In this document: one piece after another, positions 49,361-61,309 of the stretch | Layout of the letters: every line of letters begins with the position of its first letter | Numbering within the stretch: position 1 is the stretch's first letter | Made by a program: the position numbers and the translations under genes | Notes under the pieces: generated by a model | What the model saw: the letters and a program-made list of their open reading frames with translations, nothing else | Databases searched by the model: none | Told to the model about the DNA's origin: nothing | Assembly: GCF_001648555.1 (NCBI RefSeq) | Contig: NZ_LQXM01000030.1 | Location: 548,388-612,387, forward strand | DNA: 64,000 nt | Direction: 5' to 3' | DNA from: Rossellomorea aquimaris TF-12 | GTDB lineage: Bacteria > Bacillota > Bacilli > Bacillales > Bacillaceae_B

Positions 49361-50896
49361 TTAATGCTTGAAGTGGCGGATTCCGGTGAAGACCATGGTG
49401 ATGCCGTGTTGGTCTGCTTTTTTGATAGAGTCTTCGTCACGGATGGATCCTCCTGGTTGAATGATGGCTGTGACACCAGCTTTTACAGCCGCTTCGACAG
49501 TGTCATCCATTGGGAAGAATGCATCGGAAGCCATGCTTGATCCGACTGCTTTTGCTCCAGCCTGCTCAATTGCAATGCTTGCTGCTCCTACTCTGTTCAT
49601 TTGTCCAGCACCTACTCCAACAGTCATATGGGAGTCCGTTAATACAATTGCGTTGGATTTTACATGCTTCACAACTTTCCAGCCTAATTTCATGCTTGCC
49701 CACTCTTCTTCAGTAGGCTGGCGCTTTGTGACTACTCGTAAATCAGCATCATCAAGGGTAAAGGTATCGTCTCCTTGAATGAGTAACCCACCTTCTACAG
49801 TTGTGAGCTTCTTCTCCACTTTATTCGTGGATTCAAATGGAACCGTTAATAATCTAATATTCTTTTTACCGGATAAAATCTCAAAGGCTTCGTCACTAAA
49901 TGCAGGAGCAATGACAATCTCTAAGAAAATCTCATGGAGCTTCTTAGCAGTATCTTCATCCACTATACGATTGAGTGCAACAATCCCACCAAAGATGGAT
50001 GTTGAGTCAGCTTCATATGCTTTAGAAAATGCTTCATGAATGGTCGTCCCAACCCCTACTCCACAAGGATTCATATGTTTTACTGCGACTGCCGCCGGCT
50101 CAGTAAATTCCTTCACAATTTGAAGAGCTGCATTAGCATCATTAATATTATTATAAGAAAGATCTTTACCGTGGAGCTGTCTTGCCATTGCAATTGAAAA
50201 CTCCGAGCCTAGTGGCGCACGGTAAAAGGATGCTTGTTGATGAGGATTTTCACCATAACGCAGAGTTTGCTTCAGCTCATATGTTCGAGTAAAGCGTTCC
50301 GGGTTTTCTTCACCTGAGATATCCGTCATATATTCAGCTATAAAAGCATCGTAGGCAGCCGTATGTCGGAAAACCTTAGCCGCTAGCTTACGACGCTTTT
50401 CTAAGGAAACGTCTCCTTGAAGCTTTAATTCAGTAATCACTTCATCATAATCCAGAGCATCTACTATCACGGTTACATACTCATGATTTTTCGCAGCTGC
50501 CCGCAGCATGGTAGGACCGCCTATATCAATGTTTTCAATTGCTTCTTCAACCCCTACATTAGGCTTTGCAATGGTCTGTTGAAAAGGATAAAGGTTCACA
50601 CACACTAAATCGATACCTTCAATCCCTTGTTCTTCTAATTGCTTGCGATGAGCCTCTTCGCCACGCTTTGCAAGTAATCCACCGTGAATGTTAGGGTGGA
50701 GAGTTTTTACTCTCCCTTCTAAAATTTCAGGAAAGCCGGTAACTTCTTCTACACCCTTAACCTCTAATCCGTTTTCAAGCAGAAGTTTTTTCGTACCACC
50801 TGTTGAAATGATTTCATAACCTAGCTGAATAAGCTCTTGAGCAAATTCGATAATACCACTTTTATCTGAAACACTAATCAATGCTCTTTTTTTCAT
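49361..50896 (-). CDS. purH: bifunctional AICAR transformylase/IMP cyclohydrolase
   Basis: 511 residues. The N-terminal IMP cyclohydrolase domain opens with [19 protein letters not shown] and has STGGTKKLL; the C-terminal transformylase shows [23 protein letters not shown] and SDAFFPMDD. Completes the pathway to IMP. Preceded by a GAGGAGGAG ribosome site and a 157-bp gap from purN. Confidence 0.97.
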   Translation of the reverse strand: MKKRALISVSDKSGIIEFAQELIQLGYEIISTGGTKKLLLENGLEVKGVEEVTGFPEILEGRVKTLHPNIHGGLLAKRGEEAHRKQLEEQGIEGIDLVCVNLYPFQQTIAKPNVGVEEAIENIDIGGPTMLRAAAKNHEYVTVIVDALDYDEVITELKLQGDVSLEKRRKLAAKVFRHTAAYDAFIAEYMTDISGEENPERFTRTYELKQTLRYGENPHQQASFYRAPLGSEFSIAMARQLHGKDLSYNNINDANAALQIVKEFTEPAAVAVKHMNPCGVGVGTTIHEAFSKAYEADSTSIFGGIVALNRIVDEDTAKKLHEIFLEIVIAPAFSDEAFEILSGKKNIRLLTVPFESTNKVEKKLTTVEGGLLIQGDDTFTLDDADLRVVTKRQPTEEEWASMKLGWKVVKHVKSNAIVLTDSHMTVGVGAGQMNRVGAASIAIEQAGAKAVGSSMASDAFFPMDDTVEAAVKAGVTAIIQPGGSIRDEDSIKKADQHGITMVFTGIRHFKH

Positions 50897-51053
50897 TTTG
50901 TCTCCTCCTCTACCTGTTCGCTTCTGAAGATATTGTTGATTTTATTTCATTATGGGTTGAACAAGTGGACGATTAAAAGGTAGTTGGTTCCCTTTAAAAA
51001 CTCCACTTCTTTAGATGCGTCCCCCACCACTTTACCACATTAAAGCGTAATTT

Positions 51054-51629
51054 TCAGTGGCCTGTGGTGAGGAAGAGGTGGTTGAGGGTGGTTGGGTACA
51101 GGTGGTGTTCGACGTGCTGAATTTTGTCTTGGAGTGATTGTTTGGTTTCTCCTGTTGTCACTCGGACAAATTCTTGGGCGATGATTTCCCCTGTATCCAT
51201 GCCTGCATCCACATAATGGATGGTGACACCAGTGATTTTCACCCCGCCGTTGATGGCTTGACCGATGGCATCTTTTCCTGGAAAAGCAGGAAGAAGAGAC
51301 GGATGGATATTGACAATTCTCCCTCCGTAGCTTTCTAGCAAGGTTGGACCAATTAACCTCATGTATCCTGCTAATACAATAAAATCAACACCTAAATGAG
51401 TAAGTTCATTTAGAATTTCCTGTTCAAATGCCTGCTTGTTTTCATAATCTTTTGCTCGGAATACATATGTTGGAATCCCTGCAGTTTGAGCACGGTGAAT
51501 GGCAAATGCTCCTGGTTGATCACAGACAAGAAGCTTGATGTTTGCTTTGAGTCTTCCACCTTGTACCGCGTCTACTAATGCTTGAAAATTACTGCCGCTT
51601 CCTGATGCAAAAATGGCAATCTGTCTCAT
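51054..51629 (-). CDS. purN: phosphoribosylglycinamide formyltransferase
   Basis: 191 residues. IAIFASGSGSNFQALVDAV is the phosphate site; VDFIVLAGYMRLIGPTLL and NIHPSLLPAFPGKDAIGQA hold the catalytic Asn-His; HYVDAGMDTGEII carries the Asp. Third step of the pathway, using 10-formyl-tetrahydrofolate. 18 bases after purM. Confidence 0.96.
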   Translation of the reverse strand: MRQIAIFASGSGSNFQALVDAVQGGRLKANIKLLVCDQPGAFAIHRAQTAGIPTYVFRAKDYENKQAFEQEILNELTHLGVDFIVLAGYMRLIGPTLLESYGGRIVNIHPSLLPAFPGKDAIGQAINGGVKITGVTIHYVDAGMDTGEIIAQEFVRVTTGETKQSLQDKIQHVEHHLYPTTLNHLFLTTGH

Positions 51630-51647
51630 GATTCGCCCCCGTTTTAA

Positions 51648-52676
51648 TCACCTTACCAGGCGGACACCAGTACCTTTTGTCACTCGCCCGATGATATAGG
51701 ATGATTCTCCTTGATCTTTTAAAAATTGAAGAATATCTTCTGCTTCATGTTCTTCCACTGCTAATACAAATCCGATCCCCATATTAAAAATATTGTACAT
51801 CTCATCACCAGGTATTTTCCCATAGCGCTCAAGAGCTCCAAAAATACTTGGCACATTCCAGCTTCCTTGAATAATATCCGCTTGTAATCCTTCAGGAAGC
51901 ATACGAGGGATATTTTCAACAAAGCCTCCTCCTGTAATGTGAGACATTCCTTTAATAGAGAATTTCTTCAATGCAGCCAGTACTGGTTTTACGTAAATTT
52001 TTGTGGGTGTAAGTAACGCTTCTTTTAGTGTGGTCTCAAGCTCAGGTAGTGATTCCTCTAAAGAAAAAGACTCATCACTAAAGAAAATTTTTCTTACTAA
52101 AGAGTACCCATTACTGTGTATACCACTAGACCCTAGTCCGATTAACACATTTCCGTCAGAAATTTCTTCACCTGTGATAATTTCTCTCTTTTCACAAGCT
52201 CCAACAGCAAATCCAGCTATATCATATTCTTCATCAGAATACATTCCTGGCATCTCAGCGGTTTCGCCTCCGATTAAAGCACATCCCGCCATTTCACATC
52301 CGTCCGCAATCCCTTTTACAATACCTTCTATCTTTTCTGGAAGTGCTTTTCCAGTTGCTATATAATCTAAGAAATACAGTGGCTCTGCTCCTTGAACGAC
52401 TATGTCATTCACACACATGGCCACACAATCGATACCGATCGTATCGTGTTGGTCTGCCATAAAAGCAAGCTTCAGCTTCGTTCCGACACCATCAGTTCCA
52501 GACACAAGAACAGGTTCTTTTAGTTGTAAGGAGGATAGATCAAACATGCCACCGAAACTGCCTAATTGACCGAGTACTCCTTCTCTTGCTGTTCGTTTGA
52601 CGTGCTTTTTGATTCGATCAACGGACTCATATCCCGCTTCAATATCTACTCCTGCTTGTCGATACGCATTTGCCAT
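51648..52676 (-). CDS. purM: phosphoribosylformylglycinamidine cyclo-ligase
   Basis: 342 residues, AIR synthetase: [57 protein letters not shown] in pieces, [16 protein letters not shown]-dependent ring closure to AIR. 11 bases after purF. Confidence 0.97.
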   Translation of the reverse strand: MANAYRQAGVDIEAGYESVDRIKKHVKRTAREGVLGQLGSFGGMFDLSSLQLKEPVLVSGTDGVGTKLKLAFMADQHDTIGIDCVAMCVNDIVVQGAEPLYFLDYIATGKALPEKIEGIVKGIADGCEMAGCALIGGETAEMPGMYSDEEYDIAGFAVGACEKREIITGEEISDGNVLIGLGSSGIHSNGYSLVRKIFFSDESFSLEESLPELETTLKEALLTPTKIYVKPVLAALKKFSIKGMSHITGGGFVENIPRMLPEGLQADIIQGSWNVPSIFGALERYGKIPGDEMYNIFNMGIGFVLAVEEHEAEDILQFLKDQGESSYIIGRVTKGTGVRLVR

Positions 52677-52687
52677 CCTAATTCCTC

Positions 52688-54109
52688 CTATTTCACTAAC
52701 TCTTTTTCATGTGGGTGAAGTGTATCCGGATAAATCTCCGTTGGATACTTCCCTGTGAAACAAGCTAAGCATTGACCCCGATTTTCAGAAGAATCATCTC
52801 GATCAATGGCTCTTAAAACACCATCTGTACTCAAGAAGGTTAGAGAATCCGCTCCAATAATCTGACGCATCTCTTCAATGGAATTGTTAGCGGCAATCAA
52901 TTCCTCATGTGTCGATGTATCAATACCATAGAAACAAGGATTTTTTATAGGCGGCGAGCTAATACAAACATGTACTTCCTTCGCACCCGCTTCCTTCAGC
53001 ATGCTGACAATTCTTCTACTTGTTGTACCACGTACAATGGAATCATCCACCATTACGACTCGTTTCCCCTCGACTACTCCTCTTACTGGGGAAAGCTTCA
53101 TTTTAACCCCTTGTTCACGAAGGGATTGAGATGGTTGAATAAATGTTCGACCTACGTATCTGTTTTTAATAAGACCCATTTCATAAGGAATCCCGGATTC
53201 CTCTGCATACCCTATGGCACTTGAGATACTGGAGTCCGGAACACCTGTTACGACATCCGCTTCAATAGGTGCTTCCTTGGCAAGCTCAATTCCCATTCTT
53301 TTACGTGCCGAGTGAACATTGATTCCCTGGATATTGCTGTCTGGCCTTGAGAAATACACATATTCCATGGTGCACATGGCATTTCCTCCTGAAAAACTAA
53401 ACCGTTCTGAGGTCATTCCCTCAGCATTTAAAATCACAAGCTCCCCTGGTTCAATATCACGTACGAATTCAGCTCCTACAATATCAAAGGCACATGTCTC
53501 TGATGCGACACAGTAGGCATCCCCTACTTTACCCAGTGATAATGGACGAAGACCGTTTGGATCAAGAGCAATCATCATTTCTGTTTCTGTCATGATGACA
53601 AACGCATACGCCCCCTTTAACATGGTTAACGCGTTTTTTACACGATCCTTCAGCTGTGAGTAGCCACTTCGCTTTATTAAGTGAGCTAACACTTCCGTAT
53701 CTGAGCTCGTCTGAAAAATACTACCCTGTCCCTCTAATTGGTGCTTCAATGCATTGGCATTAATCAGATTTCCGTTGTGAGCTAGTGCAAGACTTCCATT
53801 TTGTGAATTGAATAGTAGGGGCTGAACGTTCTCATAGCCACCGCCTCCAGCAGTGGCATAGCGAACATGACCAATCGCTCCATTCCCCTCGAGCTTTTCA
53901 ATGGAACCTTCCTGAAACACTTCCGTTACGAGGCCTTCCCCTTTTAAGCATCGTAATCTCTCTCCGTCAGACACAACAATTCCCGTTCCTTCCTGGCCAC
54001 GGTGCTGCAAGCTATGGAGTCCGTAATACGTGATTTGAGCGGCATTCGGATGTCCCCAAATACCAAATACACCACATTCTTCGTTTAAACCTTTGATTTC
54101 AGCAGGCAT
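52688..54109 (-). CDS. purF: amidophosphoribosyltransferase
   Basis: 473 residues from ATG 54109 (AGGAG 7 bases before); the frame opens 6 codons earlier inside pur[12 protein letters not shown] is an 11-residue propeptide ahead of the catalytic Cys in CGVFG, as in B. subtilis. [15 protein letters not shown] is the glutaminase region, [14 protein letters not shown] the PRPP site, and C-terminal Cys ([10 protein letters not shown]) fit the 4Fe-4S cluster. First committed step, feedback-inhibited by nucleotides. Overlaps purL by 25 bases. Confidence 0.97.
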   Translation of the reverse strand: MPAEIKGLNEECGVFGIWGHPNAAQITYYGLHSLQHRGQEGTGIVVSDGERLRCLKGEGLVTEVFQEGSIEKLEGNGAIGHVRYATAGGGGYENVQPLLFNSQNGSLALAHNGNLINANALKHQLEGQGSIFQTSSDTEVLAHLIKRSGYSQLKDRVKNALTMLKGAYAFVIMTETEMMIALDPNGLRPLSLGKVGDAYCVASETCAFDIVGAEFVRDIEPGELVILNAEGMTSERFSFSGGNAMCTMEYVYFSRPDSNIQGINVHSARKRMGIELAKEAPIEADVVTGVPDSSISSAIGYAEESGIPYEMGLIKNRYVGRTFIQPSQSLREQGVKMKLSPVRGVVEGKRVVMVDDSIVRGTTSRRIVSMLKEAGAKEVHVCISSPPIKNPCFYGIDTSTHEELIAANNSIEEMRQIIGADSLTFLSTDGVLRAIDRDDSSENRGQCLACFTGKYPTEIYPDTLHPHEKELVK

Positions 54110-56319
54110 GGGATTGCTCCTTTCCAAGCTGTCTCCAATTCTTCAACTGATGCTTGTAAAATCGTCTCTCTATTATCCGATAACACATGAAGGTCCGATT
54201 GATCCAACACACGTCCAACCATATTCGCTTCTGGAACAAGTTTCTCAAATTCATCTATATTTTCAGGAGTAACTGACACAATAAAACGTGATTGAGTTTC
54301 GCTGAAAAGACTGGCAACAATGTTTTCCCCTGATACCTGTATTTCTGCTCCTAAATTTTTCGTGCCAAAAGCAGATTCTGCCAGAGCAACAGCTAAGCCA
54401 CCTTCAGCCATATCATGGGCAGATGCCACAAGACCCTTTTGAATCGCTTCTAGAAGCTGCATTTGTCGACGAAGCTCTGTTTTTAAATCAATACTTGGCG
54501 CTTTCCCAAAGATTTTGCCTTCTGTAAGCTTTTGAAGCTCACTCCCACCAAATTCTTCTTTCGTTTCACCAATCACATAAATAAGATCGCCAGCATTTTT
54601 AAAGTGCTGAGTTGTAATATGATCTACATCTTCTACTAACCCCACCATCCCAACAACTGGTGTTGGATAAACCGCCGTTCCCATGGATTCATTATAAAGG
54701 GAAACATTTCCACCAATGACTGGAGTCGATAGCTCTCGACACGCTTCACTCATTCCATCGACGGATTTTTCAATTTGCCAGAAAATTTCTGGCTTCTCCG
54801 GATTTCCGAAGTTTAAGCAATCTGTAATCGCTAGGGGAATTGCACCCGAACATACAATATTACGCGCCGCTTCAGCAACGGCAATTTTCCCTCCGACTTC
54901 CGGATCTAAATAAATGTATCGTGAATTACAATCCGTTGTCATGGCAAGGGCTTTTCTTGTTCCACGTACACGCACCACCGCAGCATCAGAACCCGGGCTT
55001 ACCACCGTACTTGTTCGAACTTGATGGTCATATTGATCATACACCCATTCCTTACTTGCAATCGTTGGCTGCTGTAAAAGTTGAAGAAGGGTTTCTTTAT
55101 AGTCATCCACCTGAGGTACTGAAGTTTCCATTCCTTGAAATTCTTTATAATAAGCCGCTTCCTGAGAAGGTTTATTATATACAGGCGCTTCTTCTGCCAG
55201 GGCATCGACTGGAACATCTGCTACAACTTCCCCTTTATGAAGAAGTCGAAGACGCTTATCATCTGTTACCTTTCCAATTGAAACAGCTTCTAAGTCATAT
55301 TTTGAAAAAAGATCCACAATCTCTTGTTCACGACCCTTTTCAACGACGATTAACATACGCTCCTGGGATTCTGATAGCATCATTTCATATGCCGTCATCC
55401 CCTCCTCTCGCTGGGGAACAAGATCAAGATTCATCTCAATCCCGGATCCTGCTTTACTTGCCATTTCTGCTGATGAGCTTGTAAGACCAGCCGCTCCCAT
55501 ATCTTGAATACCAACAAGAGCATCATTTTGTACTAATTCAAGGCAGGCTTCAAGCAATAATTTTTCCATGAATGGATCTCCCACTTGAACAGCTGGGCGT
55601 TTTTCTTCAGATCCTTCATTTAATTCCTCTGATGCAAAGGTTGCTCCATGAATTCCATCACGACCTGTTTTAGCACCAACATACATTACCGTATTTCCAA
55701 CCCCATGCGCCTGACCTTTTTTAATATCTTTATGGTCAATCAATCCGACACACATAGCATTTACTAAAGGATTTCCTTCGTAGGAAGCATCAAATTGAAC
55801 TTCTCCACCTACAGTTGGAATTCCGATACAATTTCCATAGCCGGCAATACCAGCCACTACTTCTTTAAACAAATACTGAACACGAGGAGAATCCAGCTCT
55901 CCAAAGCGTAAAGAGTTGAGGAGTGCGATAGGTCTTGCCCCCATCGAGAATACGTCTCGTATAATACCCCCGACACCTGTTGCTGCCCCTTGAAATGGTT
56001 CGATGGCTGAAGGGTGGTTATGACTTTCGATTTTGAATACAACTGCTTGATCATCGCCAATATCAACAATCCCCGCTCCTTCACCTGGTCCTTGAAGAAC
56101 ACGCTCCCCTGATGTTGGAAACTTCATTAATACAGGCTTCGAATTTTTATAGCTGCAATGCTCTGACCACATAACAGAGAACAAACCTGTTTCTGTGTAG
56201 TTTGGTGTTCTTCCTAAGATGTTCTCCACCATTGAAAATTCCTCGACTGTTAAACCCATCTCACGATAAAGCTGCTCTTCTTTTACTTGTGCTGAAGTCG
56301 GTTCAAGCATTAACGACAT
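54085..56319 (-). CDS. purL: phosphoribosylformylglycinamidine synthase subunit PurL
   Basis: 744 residues, the small form of FGAM synthase used with PurS and Pur[18 protein letters not shown] at the N-terminal quarter, [28 protein letters not shown] in pieces, [10 protein letters not shown], and GNVSLYNES are diagnostic. The catalytic synthase subunit; ammonia comes from PurQ. Overlaps purQ by 17 bases and purF by 25 bases. Confidence 0.97.
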   Translation of the reverse strand: MSLMLEPTSAQVKEEQLYREMGLTVEEFSMVENILGRTPNYTETGLFSVMWSEHCSYKNSKPVLMKFPTSGERVLQGPGEGAGIVDIGDDQAVVFKIESHNHPSAIEPFQGAATGVGGIIRDVFSMGARPIALLNSLRFGELDSPRVQYLFKEVVAGIAGYGNCIGIPTVGGEVQFDASYEGNPLVNAMCVGLIDHKDIKKGQAHGVGNTVMYVGAKTGRDGIHGATFASEELNEGSEEKRPAVQVGDPFMEKLLLEACLELVQNDALVGIQDMGAAGLTSSSAEMASKAGSGIEMNLDLVPQREEGMTAYEMMLSESQERMLIVVEKGREQEIVDLFSKYDLEAVSIGKVTDDKRLRLLHKGEVVADVPVDALAEEAPVYNKPSQEAAYYKEFQGMETSVPQVDDYKETLLQLLQQPTIASKEWVYDQYDHQVRTSTVVSPGSDAAVVRVRGTRKALAMTTDCNSRYIYLDPEVGGKIAVAEAARNIVCSGAIPLAITDCLNFGNPEKPEIFWQIEKSVDGMSEACRELSTPVIGGNVSLYNESMGTAVYPTPVVGMVGLVEDVDHITTQHFKNAGDLIYVIGETKEEFGGSELQKLTEGKIFGKAPSIDLKTELRRQMQLLEAIQKGLVASAHDMAEGGLAVALAESAFGTKNLGAEIQVSGENIVASLFSETQSRFIVSVTPENIDEFEKLVPEANMVGRVLDQSDLHVLSDNRETILQASVEELETAWKGAIPCLLKSKV

Positions 56320-56989
56320 GTTTTTCCCTCCATTGCTTTACAATCGATTGAAATAGTTTCTTCCCATCTTCACTACCTAGTAACGTATCCATTGCTCGTT
56401 CCGGGTGAGGCATCATCCCTAAAACGTTTCCTTCCTTATTTGTAATCCCGGCAATGTTTTCTACACTTCCATTTGGATTTTCATCACTATACGTAAATAC
56501 GATTTGGTTGTTTTCTTTTAGAGATATCATGGTTTCTTCGTCACAGAAGTAGTTTCCTTCACCATGAGCGATTGGGATTTGAATAACCTGCCCTTTTTCA
56601 TAGGCATTTGTGAACATTGTTTCATTGTTCTCAACAGTTAACGGAACTGTTTTACAAATGAACTTCAAGCTATCATTTCGACGCATAGCTCCTGGAAGCA
56701 ATCCTGTTTCTAGTAAAATTTGAAATCCATTACACACACCAAGGACCGGCTTTCCTTCCTCAGCAGCTTTTACAACTTCTTTCATGACAATTGAAAAACG
56801 GGCAATGGCTCCAGAACGTAAGTAATCTCCATATGAGAATCCTCCAGGCAGAAGAATTCCATCATATTTTTCCAGATTATCAGCATCGTGCCAAACGTAT
56901 TCCACTTCTTCCCCTATTTCATCCTTTATTGCATGGTACATATCAATGTCACAGTTAGAGCCTGGAAACACAATTACCGCAAACTTCAT
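56303..56989 (-). CDS. purQ: phosphoribosylformylglycinamidine synthase subunit PurQ
   Basis: 228 residues, class I glutamine amidotransferase: [35 protein letters not shown], the nucleophile Cys in [12 protein letters not shown], and [10 protein letters not shown] with the catalytic His/Glu. Supplies ammonia to PurL. Starts inside the purS stop (ATGA overlap). Confidence 0.97.
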   Translation of the reverse strand: MKFAVIVFPGSNCDIDMYHAIKDEIGEEVEYVWHDADNLEKYDGILLPGGFSYGDYLRSGAIARFSIVMKEVVKAAEEGKPVLGVCNGFQILLETGLLPGAMRRNDSLKFICKTVPLTVENNETMFTNAYEKGQVIQIPIAHGEGNYFCDEETMISLKENNQIVFTYSDENPNGSVENIAGITNKEGNVLGMMPHPERAMDTLLGSEDGKKLFQSIVKQWREKHVVNA

Positions 56990-57240
56990 TGAGTCACACT
57001 CTCCTCGATCTCATATCGATAATCCTCGATGACAGGGTTTGCTAATAGTCGATGACACATTTCTTCAACCGTCGCCTCTACATTTTTTACAGAAGAAGGA
57101 AGAGTCAGCTCCATATACTTTCCGACACGCACATCCTCAACAGCGTTGAACTCCATTGAATGTAATGCCTGCTTAACAGCACTTCCTTGAGGATCTAATA
57201 CACTTTCTCTTAATGTGATATATACCTTTACTTTGTACAT
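56986..57240 (-). CDS. purS: phosphoribosylformylglycinamidine synthase subunit PurS
   Basis: 84 residues. [20 protein letters not shown] and [11 protein letters not shown] are the PurS signature. A dimeric linker that joins PurL and PurQ. Overlaps the end of purC by 13 bases and purQ by 4, so the group is translated in a coupled manner. Confidence 0.96.
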   Translation of the reverse strand: MYKVKVYITLRESVLDPQGSAVKQALHSMEFNAVEDVRVGKYMELTLPSSVKNVEATVEEMCHRLLANPVIEDYRYEIEESVTQ

Positions 57241-57953
57241 AACTTGTTTCCTCCTAAGCGTTCTAAAATAATAGAATATACTTCTGTTAAACTGCCTAAA
57301 TCTCTTCTGAAAACATCTTTATCGAGCTTTTGATTGGTTTTAGCATCCCATAATCGGCATGTATCAGGGGATATTTCATCACCTAGTAAAATCTCCCCGT
57401 TGCGGTCTTTCCCAAACTCCAATTTAAAATCAACAAGAGTAACACCTGCTTCTTTAAAAATGTCTTGAAGAACAACATTTACACCCAAAGCCATTTCTCT
57501 TATTTGATTTCGTTCTTCATCGGTTACGATTTCTAAGAAATCAATGTGATCATTCGTTATAAGGGGATCACCTAAATCATCGTTTTTGTAGTAAAATTCA
57601 ATGATAGGTTTTTGAAGAGGAATTCCTTCCTCCATTCCGAGTCTTTTCGAAAGACTTCCCGCTATGACATTTCGCACCACAACTTCCAGAGGAATGATGT
57701 GTATTTTTTTGACCAGCTGCTCATAATCCGATAACTGCTTTATAAAATGACTTTCGATCCCTTTTTCAGCAAGCTTTGAAAATAGTAAGCTTGAAATCTT
57801 ATTATTTAAAACCCCTTTGCCTTCAATGTTCGTTTTCTTCTCCCCATTAAACGCTGTTGCCGAATCTTTATACTGTATCCACACAATCTCTTCGTCAGTT
57901 GTAGCAAAGATTTGTTTGGCTTTTCCTTCGTATAAAAGCATTCCCTTTTCCAT
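57228..57953 (-). CDS. purC: SAICAR synthetase
   Basis: 241 residues: LLYEGKAKQIFATTDEEIVW, KDSATAFNGEKK, PLEVVVRNVIAGSLSKR, and DFKLEFG, LGDEISPDTCRLWD are all conserved. Joins aspartate to CAIR with ATP. The gap to purB is 107 bases and holds an intrinsic-terminator-like hairpin; GAGGGGG precedes the ATG. Confidence 0.97.
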   Translation of the reverse strand: MEKGMLLYEGKAKQIFATTDEEIVWIQYKDSATAFNGEKKTNIEGKGVLNNKISSLLFSKLAEKGIESHFIKQLSDYEQLVKKIHIIPLEVVVRNVIAGSLSKRLGMEEGIPLQKPIIEFYYKNDDLGDPLITNDHIDFLEIVTDEERNQIREMALGVNVVLQDIFKEAGVTLVDFKLEFGKDRNGEILLGDEISPDTCRLWDAKTNQKLDKDVFRRDLGSLTEVYSIILERLGGNKLCTK

Positions 57954-58004
57954 TTATAAGCCCCCTCGTTACCGGAATTTTGCCAATCTTCAGTCTAAAT
58001 TTCA

Positions 58005-58041
58005 ATAAAAAAAGGGAGGGATTTAAGTAAACCCCTACCCT
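58005..58041 (-). terminator. terminator-like hairpin between purB and purC
   Basis: On the minus strand AGGGTAGGGGTTTA (58041-58028) pairs, with one bulge and a G-U, to TAAATCCCTCCCT (58025-58013), followed by TTTTTTATT. 20 bases after the purB stop. Confidence 0.65.
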
Positions 58042-58060
58042 ATGTATTTGTCAGATGGGC

Positions 58061-59359
58061 TTATTCCACTAAGCCGCAACGTTCAAAAATGGTATCGACA
58101 TGCTTCAAGTGATAGTTGTAATCAAAGCAATCATCTATCTCAATTGGAGAAAGCTTTGATGTAATCAAGCTGTCTTCTTCAATAAGAGAGCGGAAAGGAA
58201 CCTGCTTTTCCCAAGCCTCCATGGCTTTTGGTTGAACCGTATCATACGCTTCTTCACGAGTCATGCCTTTATCAATAAGAGCTAACAGCACTCGTTGTGA
58301 ATAAATCAACCCAAGGGTACGATCCATATTTCGCTGCATGTTCTCTGGGAAGACCGTTAAATTCTTCACGATATTTCCAAATCGATTAAGCATATAATTA
58401 AGGGCAATCGTTGCGTCAGGCAGAATGACACGCTCTGCTGAAGAATGAGAGATGTCACGCTCATGCCATAAAGGGACGTTTTCGTAGGCAGTTAGCATAT
58501 AGCCCCTAATCAACCTGGCCATTCCCGTCATGTTCTCTGACCCGATCGGATTTCGTTTATGAGGCATAGCGGAAGATCCTTTTTGACCTTTCGCAAAAAA
58601 CTCCTCAACCTCACGTGTTTCACTCTTTTGAAGTCCACGAATTTCTACTGAGAACTTCTCGATAGACGTTGCGATTAGGGCAATCGTACTCATGTAATGA
58701 GCGTGACGATCACGTTGAAGGGTTTGGGTAGAAACAGGTGCAGGCTTCGTTCCAAGCTTTTCACACACATATTTCTCTACAAATGGATCGATATTTGCAT
58801 AAGTTCCAACAGCACCAGAGATCTTTCCAAACTCGACTCCTTCAGCTGCTGCTTTAAAACGCTCTACATTTCGCTTCATTTCTTCATACCATAAGGCAAG
58901 CTTTAACCCGAACGTCGTCGGTTCAGCATGAACACCGTGGGTTCTCCCCATCATCACCGTATCTTTATGTTCGATGGCTTTATTCTTAAGGATTTCTACG
59001 AAACGATCCAAATCCTTTTTGATAATGTCATTGGCTTGCTTTAATTGATATGAAAGGGCTGTGTCTACAACGTCTGTTGAGGTTAGACCATAATGAACCC
59101 ATTTTCTTTCTTCTCCAAGGGTTTCTGAAACAGCTCTCGTAAAGGCTACAACGTCATGTCGTGTTTCCTCTTCGATTTCTTTAATTCGATCCACATTAAA
59201 GCCGGCATTTTCACGAATTTTAGCTACATCCTCTTTCGGAATGTCCCCTAGTTCTGCCCAAGCTTCACAAGCAAGTATTTCTACCTCCAGCCAAGCTTGA
59301 AATCGATTCTCTTCTGTCCAAATAGCTCCCATTTCCGGGCGTGTATAACGTTCAATCAT
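58061..59359 (-). CDS. purB: adenylosuccinate lyase
   Basis: 432 residues from ATG 59359, which follows GGAGG; the frame continues 12 codons into purK without a better start. [20 protein letters not shown] is the typical beginning; the fumarase-superfamily signature [17 protein letters not shown] is complete. Acts twice, on SAICAR and on adenylosuccinate. ATGA overlap with purK. Confidence 0.97.
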   Translation of the reverse strand: MIERYTRPEMGAIWTEENRFQAWLEVEILACEAWAELGDIPKEDVAKIRENAGFNVDRIKEIEEETRHDVVAFTRAVSETLGEERKWVHYGLTSTDVVDTALSYQLKQANDIIKKDLDRFVEILKNKAIEHKDTVMMGRTHGVHAEPTTFGLKLALWYEEMKRNVERFKAAAEGVEFGKISGAVGTYANIDPFVEKYVCEKLGTKPAPVSTQTLQRDRHAHYMSTIALIATSIEKFSVEIRGLQKSETREVEEFFAKGQKGSSAMPHKRNPIGSENMTGMARLIRGYMLTAYENVPLWHERDISHSSAERVILPDATIALNYMLNRFGNIVKNLTVFPENMQRNMDRTLGLIYSQRVLLALIDKGMTREEAYDTVQPKAMEAWEKQVPFRSLIEEDSLITSKLSPIEIDDCFDYNYHLKHVDTIFERCGLVE

Positions 59360-60516
59360 ATTTTTTGTCCTCCGATCTTTTCTTGCATCTGCCAAATTCC
59401 AGCTTCTTGGATGCTTGATAGGGTTTCTTCTATATTGTTTGATAGAAGAGTTACATGCCCCATCTTCCGTTTAGGCTTTGGAACATCCTTTCCATATAGA
59501 TGGATGAACCAATTTGGATGCTCTGGTATCACCTTCATCACAGGCTCCACATGCTCTCCTAATAGATTAACCATCACAGCGCTCTTTAATAAGGTAGGCT
59601 GAATGAGGGGCCAATTACAAATGGCTTTAATATGCTGCGCGAACTGCGAAGAGTCACACGCTTCAATAGAGTAATGACCTGAATTATGAGGTCTCGGTGC
59701 CAGCTCATTCACGTATATATCCCCACTTTTCGTTAAGAACATTTCAATCGCTAACGTTCCCACTAAATCAAGGGTTTCACTGATTTTCTTCGCCATTTCA
59801 ACTGCTTTTACCGATACCTCTGTACTCACTCTGGCAGGAGCAATGGTTTCGTGAAGAATATTATCCACATGTATGTTTTCTACTACTGGAAAATAAGTAT
59901 GGTCTCCATCAGGATTTCTCGTCACAATAACAGATAATTCTTTTTCAAATGGTATCCATTTTTCTAACACACAAGGTCCATTCTCAAGTAAAACTGCTGC
60001 TTCTTCTATTTGATTAGTATTGGAGATGACATATTGACCTTTCCCGTCATATCCTCCTCTACTCGTTTTCAGAACCGCTGGAAGGCCGAGCCTATCTATA
60101 TTATCATAGATATCCTTCTGCTGTTGAATCACGGCATATGGCGCCACTTCAACACCCGCGAACGTAAGGGCTTCCTTCTCCATGATTCGATCTTGGGTTA
60201 TTCTGATTAATTCGGCTCCTTGAGGAAGATACGCTCTTTCTGACAGCCACTTTAAAGCCTCATAATCTATATTTTCAAATTCATACGTAATGACTTCACA
60301 CTCTTCAGCCAATCGATAGAGTGCATCATATTGATCAAAGGGAGCCGTAATAACAAGATCGGCTATTTGAGCACAAGGAGAATGGGGAGAAGGATCTAAT
60401 ACCGCCACTTTAAAACCATTTTGCTTTGCAGCAAGTCCCATCATTCTCCCAAGCTGTCCTCCACCGATGATTCCGATCATTTGTCCAGGTAATACCGTTT
60501 TCTTATTCAAGGTCAT
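59356..60516 (-). CDS. purK: N5-carboxyaminoimidazole ribonucleotide synthase
   Basis: 386 residues, ATP-grasp: [64 protein letters not shown] in pieces. Forms N5-CAIR from AIR, bicarbonate and ATP. Start ATG 60516 lies inside the end of purE (14-base overlap); an adjoining GTG at 60519 is possible. Confidence 0.96.
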   Translation of the reverse strand: MTLNKKTVLPGQMIGIIGGGQLGRMMGLAAKQNGFKVAVLDPSPHSPCAQIADLVITAPFDQYDALYRLAEECEVITYEFENIDYEALKWLSERAYLPQGAELIRITQDRIMEKEALTFAGVEVAPYAVIQQQKDIYDNIDRLGLPAVLKTSRGGYDGKGQYVISNTNQIEEAAVLLENGPCVLEKWIPFEKELSVIVTRNPDGDHTYFPVVENIHVDNILHETIAPARVSTEVSVKAVEMAKKISETLDLVGTLAIEMFLTKSGDIYVNELAPRPHNSGHYSIEACDSSQFAQHIKAICNWPLIQPTLLKSAVMVNLLGEHVEPVMKVIPEHPNWFIHLYGKDVPKPKRKMGHVTLLSNNIEETLSSIQEAGIWQMQEKIGGQKI

Positions 60517-60982
60517 CACTACTTTCTAGAACTTTCACTCGTAATGCTTCTCTTCTTTTTTGTAAAGTTGAGGCTAACTTGTGATCTTCAATCGAAAGGA
60601 TTTGTGCTGCCAGTAAGCCTGCATTCGTGGCTCCTGCTTTCCCTATTGCCACAGTCGCTACCGGGACTCCTCCTGGCATCTGAACGATGGATAATAATGA
60701 ATCCATTCCATTTAGAGCTTTTGACTGCACCGGAACACCAATGACCGGCAACGTCGTTTTTGCAGCTACCATACCAGGTAAATGAGCAGCTCCACCAGCA
60801 CCTGCAATAATTACCTTAATTCCTCGATTTCTTGCACTCTCAGCATACTCAAACATATAATCAGGCGTCCGATGAGCCGACACCACACGCTTTTCAAACG
60901 GAATTTCAAGCTCCTTCAGAACATCACACGTAAACTTCATTGTTCCCCAGTCAGATGTACTTCCCATGATTACTGCTATCAT
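60503..60982 (-). CDS. purE: N5-carboxyaminoimidazole ribonucleotide mutase
   Basis: 159 residues from ATG 60982. [46 protein letters not shown] and [19 protein letters not shown] match PurE throughout. Converts N5-CAIR to CAIR. The chosen ATG is 12-14 bases after GGAGGTG, rather far; the frame is open 17 codons upstream, but that extension is not PurE-like. First gene of the operon, behind a riboswitch. Confidence 0.96.
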   Translation of the reverse strand: MIAVIMGSTSDWGTMKFTCDVLKELEIPFEKRVVSAHRTPDYMFEYAESARNRGIKVIIAGAGGAAHLPGMVAAKTTLPVIGVPVQSKALNGMDSLLSIVQMPGGVPVATVAIGKAGATNAGLLAAQILSIEDHKLASTLQKRREALRVKVLESSDDLE

Positions 60983-61015
60983 AATGGTGACAGGCACCTC
61001 CCAAATTTTATGTAC

Positions 61016-61065
61016 AAAAAATACCCAGATCAAATGCTCTCATGAGAGAAAGCACTTGATCTGGG
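61016..61065 (-). terminator. riboswitch-controlled terminator of the pur leader
   Basis: CCCAGATCAA (61024-61033) pairs with TTGATCTGGG (61056-61065), extended by TGCT/AGCA, with TTTTTT on the minus-strand exit. Its apical part, CTTTCTCTCAT on the minus strand (61052-61042), complements the 3' side of aptamer P1 (61142-61132), giving an 11-bp antiterminator with one G-U pair. Confidence 0.85.
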
Positions 61066-61135
61066 CATTATTAAAGAATGAGCCCCTATTATCCGACAGG
61101 GTCCTCAGACGTTCACGTATCCAGACAGCTACTTT

Positions 61136-61207
61136 CCCTCATAGTCCGACCATTTACGGTAGTCAGGTAGAGACTCATGGGCCATATTCCCATTATTATA
61201 TGAGGGT
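61136..61207 (-). ncRNA. purine riboswitch aptamer (guanine type)
   Basis: On the minus strand: P1 ACCCTCATATAAT, then ATATGGC, GTCTCTACC, GACTACCGTAAATGGTC, and GGACTATGAGGG closing P1. These are the conserved G-box bases. The base before TATG in GACTATG is C (position 74 in xpt numbering), as in guanine binders; adenine switches have U. Guanine or hypoxanthine should stabilise P1, free the terminator and shut off the pur operon. Confidence 0.93.
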
Positions 61208-61226
61208 ATTCGGTTTATTTGTCTCC

Positions 61227-61255
61227 ATCATAACGCGATAAAGAGAGAGTGTCAA
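61227..61255 (-). promoter_or_regulatory. SigA promoter of the pur operon
   Basis: Minus strand: TTGACA (61255-61250), a 17-bp spacer, TATGAT (61232-61227). The -35 is perfect and the spacer ideal. Confidence 0.88.
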
Positions 61256-61258
61256 CGA

Positions 61259-61302
61259 ATAATCGAACGATTATAAAAGTCTGAAAATTAATGTTCGGAT
61301 TT
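61259..61302. promoter_or_regulatory. PurR operator: two inverted PurBoxes
   Basis: Minus-strand AAATCCGAACATT (61302-61290) fits the PurBox AWWWCCGAACWWT at every position; plus-strand ATAATCGAACGAT (61259-61271) fits 11 of 13. They are inverted with an 18-bp gap, close to the 16-17 bp known for B. subtilis PurR, and lie just upstream of the -35. Confidence 0.8.
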
Positions 61303-61309
61303 ACGGGTG

